Shown here: positions 35,260 through 45,182 of the stretch, one piece after another
How the letters are laid out: every line of letters starts with the position of its first letter
Position numbering within the stretch: the stretch's first letter is position 1
Origin: Kordiimonas aquimaris
Lineage (GTDB): Bacteria > Pseudomonadota > Alphaproteobacteria > Sphingomonadales > Kordiimonadaceae
Direction of reading: 5' to 3'
Length of the DNA stretch: 64,000 nucleotides
NCBI RefSeq assembly: GCF_025574485.1
Contig: NZ_JAOBPO010000001.1
Coordinates: forward strand, 379,501 to 443,500
Notes under the pieces: model-generated
What the model saw: the letters and a program-made list of their open reading frames with translations, nothing else
The model's database searches: none
Told to the model about the DNA's origin: nothing
Program-made: the position numbers and the translations under genes

Positions 35260-36498
35260 CTATTCTGCTTCTTGCGCCAGCTTCACTGGCATAATGGGTG
35301 CGCGCGTACCGGCATACTCTGAAATATTAAAGTTAGGTGATACATCCCACGGCAAGATCATTCCTTTAACAAATTGCAGATCAGCAAACGTGACACCTTC
35401 AGCTTCCCTAATAACAATGCGGTCTTCCTCGTCAGGTCCGAAAAACGCAGACCATATGCCATCAACGGCACCATCCCAAACAATGTCTGGTATGGGCACA
35501 CCGGTTAGCGGCGCAATCAATTCAGCAACCTGCATATCGGGATCAAACCCAGCACGACCATATGTGTTGTCATGCACATAAACGCCGCGCGGCAATGGGT
35601 TATAGGAGGGGTCATTATATTCACGCGGATAAGCGGCCAGCAAAACATTCGCTGAAGCATTTTCACTAAACTCGTTACCAAATACTTCAATGTTATTGTT
35701 GGCCATAACAAGCAAACCTGTACCACGCGGCACAGTTGCTACAATGTTCCCTTCCGGGGCAAAATTAACGGTATCATTCGCGAACGACTGATTATCAAAC
35801 ACACGTACGGTGTGGCCGCCCATTTGGGGTAGATTGGGCAGATCAAAAATTAGGATGCCGCCAGTGTTGTGCGTTGCAACATTGTCATGCACATCAGCAA
35901 AATAGCAATTTTCAATCTCAATACCCGCCACATTATATTCAGCGCGGCTATTGCGGACAATTATATGTTGGCTCTGGCCGACATAAATACCCGCGTCTGA
36001 AGCTCCCTTTACCAGCGCACCGTCGATTAAAACATTCGTACTTTCCACAGGATACAGACCATAGGCACCATTTGTTGCAACAGGGCCGTTTGTCCACTCC
36101 ACACGTACATTCACCATTGATATCTGATCAACGCCTTTAGCCTTAATGCCATCGCCGGGTGTATCTTCAATCGCAAATGCCTCTAGTCGCACGCGGTCAG
36201 ATGTCACCAAAAGCCCTTCGGAGCCCGCAACCTGGCCTTTAAATGATAAAACTGTTTCATTCATACCAGCGCCGCGCAATGTTATGCCATCCACATCAAG
36301 AGACAGTGCTGTCGCTAATTCAAAACGGCCTGCAGGTAATTGAATTACGCTGTCAGGCTCTGCAAGAATAAGTGCTTCCTGAAGGTTTTCTGTAAAATTA
36401 CCCTCCGCAGAAACATCAATAGCAGATTGCCCAAAAACAATTGTGGTCGAAGTTACCGTGAGACAAAACGCAATAAACGGCTTTAAAAAGTGGTGCAT
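35260..36498 (-). CDS. Secreted parallel beta-helix repeat protein
   Basis: 412 residues, with a signal peptide (FIAFCLTVTSTTIVFGQS). Repeats of the right-handed beta-helix run from ~60 to ~320, such as DGITLRGAGMNETVLSFKGQ, SGIYVGQSQHIIVRNSRAEY-like rungs and IEVFGNEFSENASANVLLA. It resembles the SO2929-type partner of the SO2930 cytochrome. Beta-helix proteins of this shape often act on or bind polysaccharides, but no catalytic residues can be assigned. Start at 36498: the signal peptide begins there. A TetR gene is divergent 139 bp away. Confidence 0.82.
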   Translation of the reverse strand: MHHFLKPFIAFCLTVTSTTIVFGQSAIDVSAEGNFTENLQEALILAEPDSVIQLPAGRFELATALSLDVDGITLRGAGMNETVLSFKGQVAGSEGLLVTSDRVRLEAFAIEDTPGDGIKAKGVDQISMVNVRVEWTNGPVATNGAYGLYPVESTNVLIDGALVKGASDAGIYVGQSQHIIVRNSRAEYNVAGIEIENCYFADVHDNVATHNTGGILIFDLPNLPQMGGHTVRVFDNQSFANDTVNFAPEGNIVATVPRGTGLLVMANNNIEVFGNEFSENASANVLLAAYPREYNDPSYNPLPRGVYVHDNTYGRAGFDPDMQVAELIAPLTGVPIPDIVWDGAVDGIWSAFFGPDEEDRIVIREAEGVTFADLQFVKGMILPWDVSPNFNISEYAGTRAPIMPVKLAQEAE

Positions 36499-36637
36499 GG
36501 CTTCCCCCTTGTATGAAAACATCAAGCATCCCAACTGCATTAAACTGCCGTACAGTACTACTTATGTCAATAAATATGAAACAGTTTCACTTTTTGGATG
36601 GTTGCTTTATTATACATGCGCAGGCAAACGGCTGTGA

Positions 36638-37264
36638 GTGACTGAGCAGGAAGCGCCGAAATTTATGGACAAAATCAAAACACGACCAAAACAGGCGCGA
36701 GCTAAGGCTCGTGTAGAAACAATCCTGAACGCAACCCATAGCCTTCTCATAAATGGTAAACCCGAAGACGTATCAACAACAGCAATTGCTCGTGCCGCAA
36801 ACGTACCTGTTGGTTCTATCTATCAATATTTCGAGGACCGGAATGATATCCTGCGTCAACTTTACGAGACGGCGTATATGGAGGTGAGCAATCAAGTAGT
36901 CATAAGCCTGAAGTCAATCGACTCGTCCATCGGGTTTGACGCTATTAACCGCAAACAACTTCACTGTTTCTGGCAAACGGCTCGTAATCATCCTACATTT
37001 CGTGCACTCACACGTTGGGCAAACCATGAGTACAGTTTTGCAGAAGTAACGCCCGGGGTTAAAAGCGGGTTGGGTGAGCTGATCAAAGATACGCTCCAGG
37101 TTGGTGGTATAGAACTTCAAAGCAACAGGCGTGACGCAGTATTGCAAACAACAGTAACACTTGTTTCTGCTCTCATTGATGCGGCAATCGAAGAAGATGA
37201 CGAAGATAAAGCTCAAGCCCTGATTGATGAGCTAGCTACCGTACTATCCTGTTATCTGGGCTAA
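36638..37264 (+). CDS. TetR/AcrR family transcriptional regulator
   Basis: 208 residues from a GTG, or 199 from the ATG at 36665, which has AGGAAG upstream at slightly long spacing. The N-terminal DNA-binding domain is RVETILNATHSLLINGKPED ... TTAIARAANVPVGSIYQYFE. The C-terminal half resembles TetR_C families of the KPxD-type (FWQTARNHPTFRALTRWANH). It is divergent from the beta-helix/cytochrome pair, and probably controls it. Confidence 0.85.
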   Translation: MTEQEAPKFMDKIKTRPKQARAKARVETILNATHSLLINGKPEDVSTTAIARAANVPVGSIYQYFEDRNDILRQLYETAYMEVSNQVVISLKSIDSSIGFDAINRKQLHCFWQTARNHPTFRALTRWANHEYSFAEVTPGVKSGLGELIKDTLQVGGIELQSNRRDAVLQTTVTLVSALIDAAIEEDDEDKAQALIDELATVLSCYLG

Positions 37265-37324
37265 TCAACAAATGTAAAAAGAGCCACTTACAAAGAGACT
37301 CTCTTCCATAAACACCCTTTAAAT

Positions 37325-37744
37325 CTAGCGTTGGCGGTAAGTGGCAATCTTGTTGCTGACACGCCACCCATCAGATAGTTTCAACAGAAGAAGGTAATCT
37401 GTATAGAGACGTTCACCCATTATAATCTCTGCCTTTACAGTTGCAGCATTGCCCACCACATCCATGTTTACAACACGGCCTTTACGGTTGGCTTTCACGC
37501 CAGGCCTGAACCTGCTGATATAGTCAGCTGCCGTAATTCGGCCAAGTGACCCATCAGACATCACATACTGAATTTCCAGACTAGGCAAAAAGGCCTCTTC
37601 AAGCAGATCGGGGCGTCCTTCCTCGGTTCCTACAAAATATTTTCCAACAACTTCTCTTACATCGTCAAAATCGTCCGCGGTCACCACTTGGGTCATTGAA
37701 GCCATCATTACACTGATTGCCATTGCTTTTATTAAACGCTTCAT
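37325..37744 (-). CDS. Secreted lumazine-binding-like (NTF2) protein
   Basis: 139 residues with a signal peptide (AMAISVMMASMTQVVTAD). The mature part is an NTF2-like fold in the putative lumazine-binding subgroup: FDDVREVVGKYFVGTEEGRP, ITAADYISRF, and LLLLKLSDGWRVSNKIATYR. The closest look-alikes in the window are the proteins at 430-909 and 31457-31921. Ligand unknown. Convergent with the TetR gene; a divergent promoter region (37745-37912) separates it from the CadC-like regulator. Confidence 0.78.
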   Translation of the reverse strand: MKRLIKAMAISVMMASMTQVVTADDFDDVREVVGKYFVGTEEGRPDLLEEAFLPSLEIQYVMSDGSLGRITAADYISRFRPGVKANRKGRVVNMDVVGNAATVKAEIIMGERLYTDYLLLLKLSDGWRVSNKIATYRQR

Positions 37745-37912
37745 TTTTTATTCCTTTTGTCATTAAACCGTATTTCGCCCTAATGGCCTGAGGGGCAACA
37801 AGAACCGACAACAAACCAAAAGCCTCGTTTGGTGTCGTGTCTGTTTGATGATTTTTTATGAGGAATTGTGATAAGCCTTTATTTCTAATCGTTTACGAGG
37901 GCATAAAAGAAC

Positions 37913-39892
37913 ATGCGGTGGAAGCTTGGTAAATATCAATTTGAAGCACCAACCAATGTGCTTATAGGCCCAACGGGAAAAAAGCTGCTGGAACCCAAAG
38001 CCTCCGCGCTTCTAAGGTATTTTCTCGAAAACCCTGGCCGAGACATAAGCAGGGATGAATTAATCCAGTCTGTCTGGAACGGACACATCGTAACAGACGG
38101 CGCCATCAACAGGGTCGTGGTACGGCTAAGGCGCGAACTTGGCGATGAATCTAAAATCAAACATATGATCATTACCGTACCGAAGGTTGGGTATAGGTTC
38201 GTTTATCAAGCCATAGAAATGCAAACCGAGATAATTGAGAGCGCTTCCATCGAGCAAAGCCAAAGATATCTGTTAATGATATTGCCTCTATTGATCGCTC
38301 TGGCAATCTGGGCATGGTCTACGCCCACACCACCCCAAGCTAATGCCAACATCACGCCCATGGTACGCCTGACATCGGCACAAACAGAAGCTACACACAC
38401 AGCCCAAGCAGGCAAGCTCGTATATGTTCAGCGCACAGATAAAGAAGCCTCATTATATCTGGCAGCTCAAGCAGACGCTCCTGCTGTTAAGGTCGGCTTA
38501 ACCGGTAAGTTTGTAGATACACCAACATGGTCAGCAAACGGGCGCTATCTCGCTTACCGCCACATGAGCAACAACAATTGTACTTTTCGACTAATTCGCT
38601 TCGTTGAAGGCGTGCCCAAAAGTGATGAAGCCGTCTATGAATGTAGGCCGTCTCAAACAGCAAGCTTCGCTTTCAACCATCAAACAACACATCTTTATTT
38701 TACGGAACAGGAAACTCCGTACGCACCGTTTCATGCATTTGAACTAGATATAGAGACAGGGTCAACACGCCGGCTATCGCAGCCGCTAGCAAACGACAAA
38801 GGCAATCACCACCTGGACACACACCCTGTATCAGGCAAAGTTCTTCTTTTGCATGATCGACACCCTGGCAAAACAAGTGCTTTTGCACTGGATGTTGACA
38901 CTAACAGCTTCGAAAGGTTGATCGATTGGTCATACGGGGTTGATTATGCCATTTGGGGCCATGCTCCCGGTACGATTGTTCACCCAGGAGAACACCCTTC
39001 ATACCGATTGCTTGAAACCCAAGTTGACGATGGCTCTGCACGGATTTTGGTTTCAGATTCACGCCGTATTAAAGAACCAGCCCGCATTGAAAACAGCAAG
39101 GATTACCTCTTCACATCCTATATCTACAATCAGGACGTCTTTCTAAGAGATATGGATCAAGCATCAATTAATAGTTCGGTAATGGACTATCTCGCCACCC
39201 TTTCCAGAGATGGTCGGCGCCTTGCTTTCATATCCAAGCGCACAGGCACGAGCCTGATCTGGATCCAAAACCTGGAAACGGGAAACATGCATAGCATCAA
39301 TGCCAAAACCAGCGGTCTGAAGCTACGTGCCATGGATTGGTCATTCGACAACGAAAAGCTGTTAGTCACGACCAGTTCTGGATTAATTATCGTCAACACA
39401 CAAACAAGTCAGCTTGAAAAACAGCTTGAACTTGAAAACACAGCCTACGGTGCCACCTGGTCTGTAGAGGGTGAAATCACATATAGCTTTAACACTGATG
39501 GTCGCTGGCATTTGTTCCGCTATAATCTAGCAACCGGACAAACCATTGAAGAAGACAGTCGTTGGGCATTCTTGCTGAATGGAGCTAACCGTCAAATCCG
39601 TATTGATCAAAATTATCAGATATATGAACAAGGCATGGAAATCCTCAAAAACCAATGCGCTTCACCTATACGGCTTCAAGACCTTACGCTGAGGCTTGAT
39701 CACAACACCCTTTACTGCATAAGCAGTGAAAAACCTCTGGATCTCGTTCAATTAGACGGGGCTGGAAATACTCGCCTCATAGAGAATGCTCTTTCAGAAA
39801 CTCGCCACTATAGCGTTGCTAAAAACCGTATAGCTCGAACTGACATCGTAAGTATCGTAAGCGACATTATGCGTACCAATTATCAGGAATAA
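37913..39892 (+). CDS. CadC-like membrane regulator with propeller domain
   Basis: 659 residues. N-terminal OmpR-type winged helix (~1-100): LLEPKASALLRYFLENPGRD, ISRDELIQSVWNGHIVTDGA, then VPKVGYRF. One membrane helix at ~119-136 (YLLMILPLLIALAIWAWS). The rest (~150-659) has TolB/PD40-like blades, for example FVDTPTWSANGRYLAYRHMS and LATLSRDGRRLAFISKRTGT. This is the ToxR/CadC plan: cytoplasmic DNA binding, periplasmic sensing. The signal is unknown. The gene is monocistronic, ending near a strong hairpin at 39929-39956. Confidence 0.85.
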   Translation: MRWKLGKYQFEAPTNVLIGPTGKKLLEPKASALLRYFLENPGRDISRDELIQSVWNGHIVTDGAINRVVVRLRRELGDESKIKHMIITVPKVGYRFVYQAIEMQTEIIESASIEQSQRYLLMILPLLIALAIWAWSTPTPPQANANITPMVRLTSAQTEATHTAQAGKLVYVQRTDKEASLYLAAQADAPAVKVGLTGKFVDTPTWSANGRYLAYRHMSNNNCTFRLIRFVEGVPKSDEAVYECRPSQTASFAFNHQTTHLYFTEQETPYAPFHAFELDIETGSTRRLSQPLANDKGNHHLDTHPVSGKVLLLHDRHPGKTSAFALDVDTNSFERLIDWSYGVDYAIWGHAPGTIVHPGEHPSYRLLETQVDDGSARILVSDSRRIKEPARIENSKDYLFTSYIYNQDVFLRDMDQASINSSVMDYLATLSRDGRRLAFISKRTGTSLIWIQNLETGNMHSINAKTSGLKLRAMDWSFDNEKLLVTTSSGLIIVNTQTSQLEKQLELENTAYGATWSVEGEITYSFNTDGRWHLFRYNLATGQTIEEDSRWAFLLNGANRQIRIDQNYQIYEQGMEILKNQCASPIRLQDLTLRLDHNTLYCISSEKPLDLVQLDGAGNTRLIENALSETRHYSVAKNRIARTDIVSIVSDIMRTNYQE

Positions 39893-39928
39893 GCAAACTT
39901 CGTTAGTCTGTTTTATGCCCACAAGCAG

Positions 39929-39956
39929 TAAAGGCCGCCAGATACGGCGGCCTTTA
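39929..39956. terminator. Bidirectional hairpin between convergent genes
   Basis: A perfect 11-bp stem (TAAAGGCCGCC / GGCGGCCTTTA) with a 6-base loop, lying between the CadC-like regulator and the end of dnaJ. There is no long T-run, but the stem ends in TTTA on either strand. Confidence 0.7.
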
Positions 39957-39983
39957 TCACATACCAAACAATGTTATGGTTTC

Positions 39984-41129
39984 CTAATCGGTCAGGTCGT
40001 CCCACAGTTCCTTAACTTTAGTGAAGAAACCTTCAGACTGAGGCGACACACTTTCGCCGCTCTCGTCAGCGAAGTCCTGCATCAACTCTTTTTGCCGCTT
40101 GGTCAGGTTAACAGGTGTTTCAACAACTGTTTCGATAATCATATCGCCAACAAAGCCACCATTTAACTCTGGCATACCCTTGCCTTTGAGACGGAACTGT
40201 CTGCCAGACTGCGTTCCTTCCGGCACACGAATACGGGCGCGCTTGCCTTCAATTGTCGGCACCTCAATCTGACCACCAAGCGTTGCAGTAGCCATCGGGA
40301 TTGGCACACTGCAAAACAGCATATCAGCGTCACGTTTAAACAGGGCATGAGGCTTTATTGAAAGGAATATATACAGGTCACCGGACGGAGCGCCATGTGC
40401 GCCTGCTTCACCTTCGCCCGACAGGCGAATACGGGTTCCTTCTTCGACACCTTTAGGGATTTTAACCTGAAGCGTCTTTTCTTTTTGTACCTTCCCGGCA
40501 CCGCGGCAAGCCTTACATGGGTTGGTAATCGTTTGACCTGCACCCTGACAAGTTGGGCAAGTGCGCTCAACCATGAAGAAACCCTGGTTGGCACGCACCT
40601 TACCTGCACCGCCACATGTTCCGCAAACCTCAGGGCTTGAACCAGGCTCAGCGCCAGAGCCACTACACGGATCACATGAAACAGATGCAGGGATAGTGAT
40701 TTTATCGGATTTGCCATTGTAGGCATCTTCAAGAGAGATTTCCATGTTGAAGCGAAGGTCTGACCCACGCGCAGGGCCGCCTCTGCGGCCACCACCGCGA
40801 CGGCCACCGCCGCCCATGAAATCACCAAAGAATTCCTCGAATACATCCGAGAAATCAAATCCGCCAGCGCCGGCACCGCCGCGGCCACCGCCGCCCATGC
40901 CGCCCTCAAACGCAGCATGACCATATCGATCATAGGCAGCACGTTTTTCAGGGTCTTTCAGCACATCGTATGCTTCGCCGAATTCTTTAAATTTCTTTTC
41001 GGCTTCCGGGTTGTCAGGGTTGCGGTCCGGGTGAAATTCCATCGCTTTTTTGCGGAAGGCTTTTTTTAGAGTACCTTCATCCGCATCGCGACCAACACCA
41101 AGAAGCTCATAATAATCTGTTTTTGCCAT
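39984..41129 (-). CDS. dnaJ: Chaperone protein DnaJ
   Basis: 381 residues, all domains present: J-domain with HPD (~33-35) in [20 protein letters not shown], then a Gly/Phe-rich stretch (~75-110), then a zinc domain with four CxxCxGxG motifs ([32 protein letters not shown]), then the C-terminal substrate-binding and dimer part. It stimulates DnaK ATPase and hands over unfolded proteins. Downstream of dnaK, with a 103-bp gap holding a hairpin. Confidence 0.97.
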   Translation of the reverse strand: MAKTDYYELLGVGRDADEGTLKKAFRKKAMEFHPDRNPDNPEAEKKFKEFGEAYDVLKDPEKRAAYDRYGHAAFEGGMGGGGRGGAGAGGFDFSDVFEEFFGDFMGGGGRRGGGRRGGPARGSDLRFNMEISLEDAYNGKSDKITIPASVSCDPCSGSGAEPGSSPEVCGTCGGAGKVRANQGFFMVERTCPTCQGAGQTITNPCKACRGAGKVQKEKTLQVKIPKGVEEGTRIRLSGEGEAGAHGAPSGDLYIFLSIKPHALFKRDADMLFCSVPIPMATATLGGQIEVPTIEGKRARIRVPEGTQSGRQFRLKGKGMPELNGGFVGDMIIETVVETPVNLTKRQKELMQDFADESGESVSPQSEGFFTKVKELWDDLTD

Positions 41130-41173
41130 TAGCTTTTTCCTGAAGCGTTAGCGTGAACACAGCGCCTTTATGA

Positions 41174-41208
41174 AAATGCCGCCCCAAGCATGCGCTGAAG
41201 CGGCATTT
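41174..41208 (-). terminator. Hairpin between dnaK and dnaJ
   Basis: On the minus strand a 9-bp stem (AAATGCCGC / GCGGCATTT) encloses a 17-base loop and is followed by TTTTC. Such hairpins between dnaK and dnaJ can lower dnaJ relative to dnaK by partial termination or by mRNA processing. Confidence 0.55.
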
Positions 41209-41232
41209 ATTTAATGCTGTGCTATCACAGGA

Positions 41233-43164
41233 TTACTTCTTGTCGTCTTCGTCAACTTCTTCAAAGTCAACGTCTACAACATCGTCATCTTTGGCTTCAC
41301 CAGCTTCCGAAGCTTTTGCTGCGGCATCTGCTTGTTGAGCCTCTGACTGACCAGCTTCCTGGCTTTCTTTGTAGATTTGCTCACCAAGCTTCATGGATGC
41401 TTGGGCAAGTGCCTCTGTTTTTTGCTTGATTGCATCCGCATCTTCACCTTCAAGGGACGTACGCAACTCAGCGATTGCAGCTTCAATCGCAGTTTTATCT
41501 TCCTCAGTGACTTTATCCTTGTGCTCATCAAGGTTTTTCTCTGATGAGTGGATCAGTGCTTCAGCTTGGTTTTTCGCTTCAACCAGTTCTTTGCGCTGTT
41601 TGTCTGCGTCTGCGTTGGCTTCTGCGTCTTTTACCATTTGCTCGATATCATCATCGGATAGGCCACCAGATGCCTGAATTCGGATCTGTTGTTCTTTACC
41701 TGTGCCTTTATCTTTAGCAGACACATTAACGATACCGTTCGCATCAATATCAAACGTTACCTCAATTTGCGGAACGCCGCGCGGTGCAGACGGAATACCG
41801 ACCAAATCAAACTGCCCCAGCAATTTGTTATCCGCCGCCATTTCACGTTCGCCCTGGAACACACGAATAGTTACCGCGCCCTGGTTGTCTTCAGCAGTAG
41901 AGAACACTTGTGACTTCTTCGTCGGGATCGTCGTGTTGCGCTCAATCAAGCGTGTAAACACACCGCCCAGCGTTTCAATACCAAGTGAAAGCGGCGTTAC
42001 ATCAAGAAGAAGAACGTCTTTAACGTCGCCCTGCAAAACGCCAGCTTGAATAGCCGCGCCCATGGCAACCACTTCATCAGGATTAACACCCTTATGTGGT
42101 TCACGGCCAAAGAAATCTTTTACGATTTCCTGGATTTTAGGCATACGGGTCTGACCACCAACGAGGACAACATCGTCGATTTCTCCAGCCGCAAGGCCTG
42201 CATCTTTCAGCGCTTTTTTACATGGCTCAAGTGTACGCTTCACCAAATCTTCAACCAAACTTTCGAGCTTAGAGCGTGTAAGTTTGATCTGTAGGTGCTT
42301 AGGACCAGAGGCATCTGCTGTGATAAACGGCAGGTTCACCTCTGTTTGCTGTGATGAAGACAATTCAATCTTCGCTTTTTCTGCTGCTTCTTTCAGACGC
42401 TGCAGCGCCATCTTGTCTTGGCGCAGATCAATCGTGTTTTCTTTTTTGAACTCGTCAGCGAAATAATCAACCAAACGCATGTCAAAGTCTTCACCACCCA
42501 AGAACGTATCACCATTCGTAGATTTCACCTCAAAGACGCCGTCACCAATCTCAAGAACCGATACATCGAACGTGCCACCACCAAGGTCAAACACTGCAAT
42601 AGTGTGGCCGTCTTCTTTATCAAGGCCGTACGCAAGCGCTGCGGCTGTTGGCTCGTTGATAATCCGAAGCACTTCAAGGCCTGCGATCTTACCGGCATCT
42701 TTCGTTGCCTGACGCTGCGCATCGTTAAAGTATGCTGGTACTGTAATAACAGCCTGATCAACACCTTCACCAAGGTAGCTTTCAGCTGTTTCTTTCATTT
42801 TCTGCAAAATCATTGCAGATATCTGGCTTGGTGAATATTTCTCACCTTTGGCTTCCACCCACGCATCGCCATTATCAGCTTTGATGATGTTGTAGGGAAC
42901 CATGTTCAAATCTTTTTGCGTTGTTGGGTCATCGAATGTACGACCGATAAGACGCTTGATTGCAAACAGTGTGTCTGTTGGATTTGTTACTGCTTGGCGC
43001 TTTGCGGCCATGCCAACGAGACGCTCACCGTCGTCTGAGAAGCCAACAATAGAAGGTGTAGTACGCGCACCCTCAGAATTTTCAATAACTTTTGGTTTAG
43101 ACCCGTCCATAATAGATACGCATGAATTTGTCGTACCCAAATCGATCCCGATTACTTTAGCCAT
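41233..43164 (-). CDS. dnaK: Chaperone protein DnaK (Hsp70)
   Basis: 643 residues, full length. Hsp70 signatures: [16 protein letters not shown], then [20 protein letters not shown] and [17 protein letters not shown]. The C-terminal lid ends in [18 protein letters not shown], the typical acidic tail. It binds unfolded segments under ATP control, with DnaJ and GrpE. RBS GAGG upstream of ATG. The 378-bp gap (43165-43542) holds a heat-shock-type promoter for this gene and the lepB promoter; no other gene is evident. Confidence 0.98.
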   Translation of the reverse strand: MAKVIGIDLGTTNSCVSIMDGSKPKVIENSEGARTTPSIVGFSDDGERLVGMAAKRQAVTNPTDTLFAIKRLIGRTFDDPTTQKDLNMVPYNIIKADNGDAWVEAKGEKYSPSQISAMILQKMKETAESYLGEGVDQAVITVPAYFNDAQRQATKDAGKIAGLEVLRIINEPTAAALAYGLDKEDGHTIAVFDLGGGTFDVSVLEIGDGVFEVKSTNGDTFLGGEDFDMRLVDYFADEFKKENTIDLRQDKMALQRLKEAAEKAKIELSSSQQTEVNLPFITADASGPKHLQIKLTRSKLESLVEDLVKRTLEPCKKALKDAGLAAGEIDDVVLVGGQTRMPKIQEIVKDFFGREPHKGVNPDEVVAMGAAIQAGVLQGDVKDVLLLDVTPLSLGIETLGGVFTRLIERNTTIPTKKSQVFSTAEDNQGAVTIRVFQGEREMAADNKLLGQFDLVGIPSAPRGVPQIEVTFDIDANGIVNVSAKDKGTGKEQQIRIQASGGLSDDDIEQMVKDAEANADADKQRKELVEAKNQAEALIHSSEKNLDEHKDKVTEEDKTAIEAAIAELRTSLEGEDADAIKQKTEALAQASMKLGEQIYKESQEAGQSEAQQADAAAKASEAGEAKDDDVVDVDFEEVDEDDKK

Positions 43165-43295
43165 TTTTATACCTCATCCCTTTTTAGCCGATTGCCACAG
43201 CCCGTATTTGGCACCGATAGCAACCTCTTGGGGCTTTGATTTTTTCCTCAAGGTAGCAGACCCGAAAACAACCCGAAGTCCGCCGGTTTCAGCGC

Positions 43296-43326
43296 CTATA
43301 TAGGGTCGGTCTTTTCGCTTCGCAAG
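43296..43326 (-). promoter_or_regulatory. Putative RpoH heat-shock promoter of dnaK
   Basis: On the minus strand CTTGCG and, 15 bases on, CCCTATATAG resemble the alphaproteobacterial sigma-32 pattern (CTTG- in the -35 box and a C-rich TATA in the -10 box). The site is about 130 bases before the dnaK ATG, leaving a leader of ~125 bases. Confidence 0.5.
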
Positions 43327-43542
43327 GGTTGTTGCAAATTATATTTTGAATATTCATCATTCAATAAAGGAGATAACCACATGCATAACCGGATAATAAC
43401 GACGGCATACAGGAAACAAAAACAATGTTAATTCGCAATTTCTCAGTACGCAAAGGGTAGCCGAGCGGCTATAATATCCCTATATAGGACAAAGATAGTG
43501 GTACATGTAAATGTGGTGATTAAATAATAACAAGGCCTCAAA

Positions 43543-44343
43543 GTGACAGCGGACAACACATCTAGCGTGCAACAAAGCAGCGACTCATCAAAGACAAACA
43601 AGGTTGAAAAACCCGCAAGCGACATGACCACAATCCTAAAGGATATTGGTGTTATTGCCTTTTTCTATCTGATATTCAGCACTTTTGGTTGGGCCAGTTT
43701 TCATATTCCATCAGGCAGTATGGAACCAACACTTGAGGTTGGTGACCGCATCTTTGTCTCCAAGTTTTCCTATGGGTATAATCGCTTTTCTGTACCTTTT
43801 GATCCTGCCTTCATTCCTGAAAGCCGCCTGATTGGTGACGCACCGCAACGCGGTGATGTAGCTGTTTTTACACTGCCAAAACGTGGGTACGAGGATTTTA
43901 TCAAACGGGTAATTGGTCTGCCCGGCGACCGGATACAAATGCGCGCAGGGCGCCTTTATATTAATGGCGACATGGTTGAGCGAACATTGGTTCGCGAAGT
44001 AAATTACACCACCTATCAGGGCGAACAGCGCCGCGTGAAAGAATATGACGAAACACTACCGGGCGGGGTAGTACACCGTATCTACGAAAGTTCTGACCGT
44101 GGTCGGTGGGACAATGCCGGGCCGTATGTTATTCCTCCGGGTCATTATTTTATGATGGGTGATAACAGGGATGGATCATCAGACAGCCGCAACCTCGGCG
44201 ACATCGGCTATGTGCCAGAAGCCTATTTTGTTGGCCAAGCGCAAGTAACAACCTTTAGCCTGTATGATTGTGATCAAGGCAAAGATGTTTATTGCCTGTT
44301 TAACACAGTACCTCTTGGCCGGTTTTTCAATGGTATAGAGTAA
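43543..44343 (+). CDS. lepB: Signal peptidase I
   Basis: 266 residues from a GTG; an ATG at 43624 is a weaker alternative because it lacks a ribosome site. After a polar N-terminus, one membrane helix (~30-50) leads to the catalytic box IPSGSMEPTLEVGDRIFV (Ser ~59), then the Lys box GYEDFIKRVIGLPGDRIQM (Lys ~121) and the terminal FMMGDNRDGSSDSRNLG. It removes signal peptides of secreted proteins at the membrane's outer face. Confidence 0.95.
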   Translation: MTADNTSSVQQSSDSSKTNKVEKPASDMTTILKDIGVIAFFYLIFSTFGWASFHIPSGSMEPTLEVGDRIFVSKFSYGYNRFSVPFDPAFIPESRLIGDAPQRGDVAVFTLPKRGYEDFIKRVIGLPGDRIQMRAGRLYINGDMVERTLVREVNYTTYQGEQRRVKEYDETLPGGVVHRIYESSDRGRWDNAGPYVIPPGHYFMMGDNRDGSSDSRNLGDIGYVPEAYFVGQAQVTTFSLYDCDQGKDVYCLFNTVPLGRFFNGIE

Positions 44344-44442
44344 AACTAACGCTAATAGAATATTGTTCTCTAAGGCAACTTGTTTTCATATGGGTTCAGC
44401 CTGACTTACTAATCACAACACCATTATTCGGAGTCATATCCA

Positions 44443-45180
44443 ATGAACATGCGTCAAATTGATGAGATGTACAAAGAGTATGGCTCATTAAAAGTTAACC
44501 AAAACATTCATATTTCCATAAAGCATAAGTTTGTTTTTATACCTGTACCCAAAACAGGCTCTACAACTTTAAAAAAAGTTTTTCAGTCTATCGAAATGCG
44601 AGAGCTGAAACGAAAGTGGATAAAACCCCATCCACTACCTGAGCACTCTCCTTTTATTAAACCCTACCAACTTCAGAGGGAGCAGCTTAGTGACATACTA
44701 AAAAGCTCAGAGTATGTTAAATTTACCTTTGCCAGAAACCCTTATCATCGACTTTACTCGGCGTGGCGGGATAAAATTCATGGCAACAGGGCAGAGAAAG
44801 CTCAAATACTTAAAGCACGTCAACTAGATCCGGAAAACCTGGAGCAGGATATCTCTTTTTCAGAATTCATTGAAACAATACAAACTATAGATAAGTATAA
44901 ACTTGACCCACATTGGTCACCACAATACCACGAAATTTTTAACGAAAGAATAAAGTTTGATTTTATCGGCAAGCTTGAACGATTTGACGAAGATTTATCT
45001 ATACTTGCAAAAATGCTAAAAATGCCACTCGCAAGCGAAGTTCCAGAACAACCAATTAACAATAAGAGCTATGGCCACAAAAGCACATCTAGCGCATACA
45101 ATAGCAAAGATATAAGAATCGCCACCGAATTATATGCTGAAGACTTTTCTTTTTTTAATTACCCTACATACAGGATTTGA
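44443..45180 (+). CDS. Sulfotransferase family protein
   Basis: 245 residues. The 5'-phosphosulfate-binding loop is FVFIPVPKTGSTTLKKVF (~30-47), and the 3'-phosphate region is VKFTFARNPYHRLYSAWRD. These match the carbohydrate sulfotransferase (Sulfotransfer_2) group using PAPS. Codon and base use are clearly more AT-rich than lepB and dnaQ, which suggests horizontal transfer. It ends two bases from the convergent dnaQ stop. RBS GGAG is upstream. The substrate, possibly a surface glycan, is unknown. Confidence 0.82.
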   Translation: MNMRQIDEMYKEYGSLKVNQNIHISIKHKFVFIPVPKTGSTTLKKVFQSIEMRELKRKWIKPHPLPEHSPFIKPYQLQREQLSDILKSSEYVKFTFARNPYHRLYSAWRDKIHGNRAEKAQILKARQLDPENLEQDISFSEFIETIQTIDKYKLDPHWSPQYHEIFNERIKFDFIGKLERFDEDLSILAKMLKMPLASEVPEQPINNKSYGHKSTSSAYNSKDIRIATELYAEDFSFFNYPTYRI

Positions 45181-45182
45181 AC

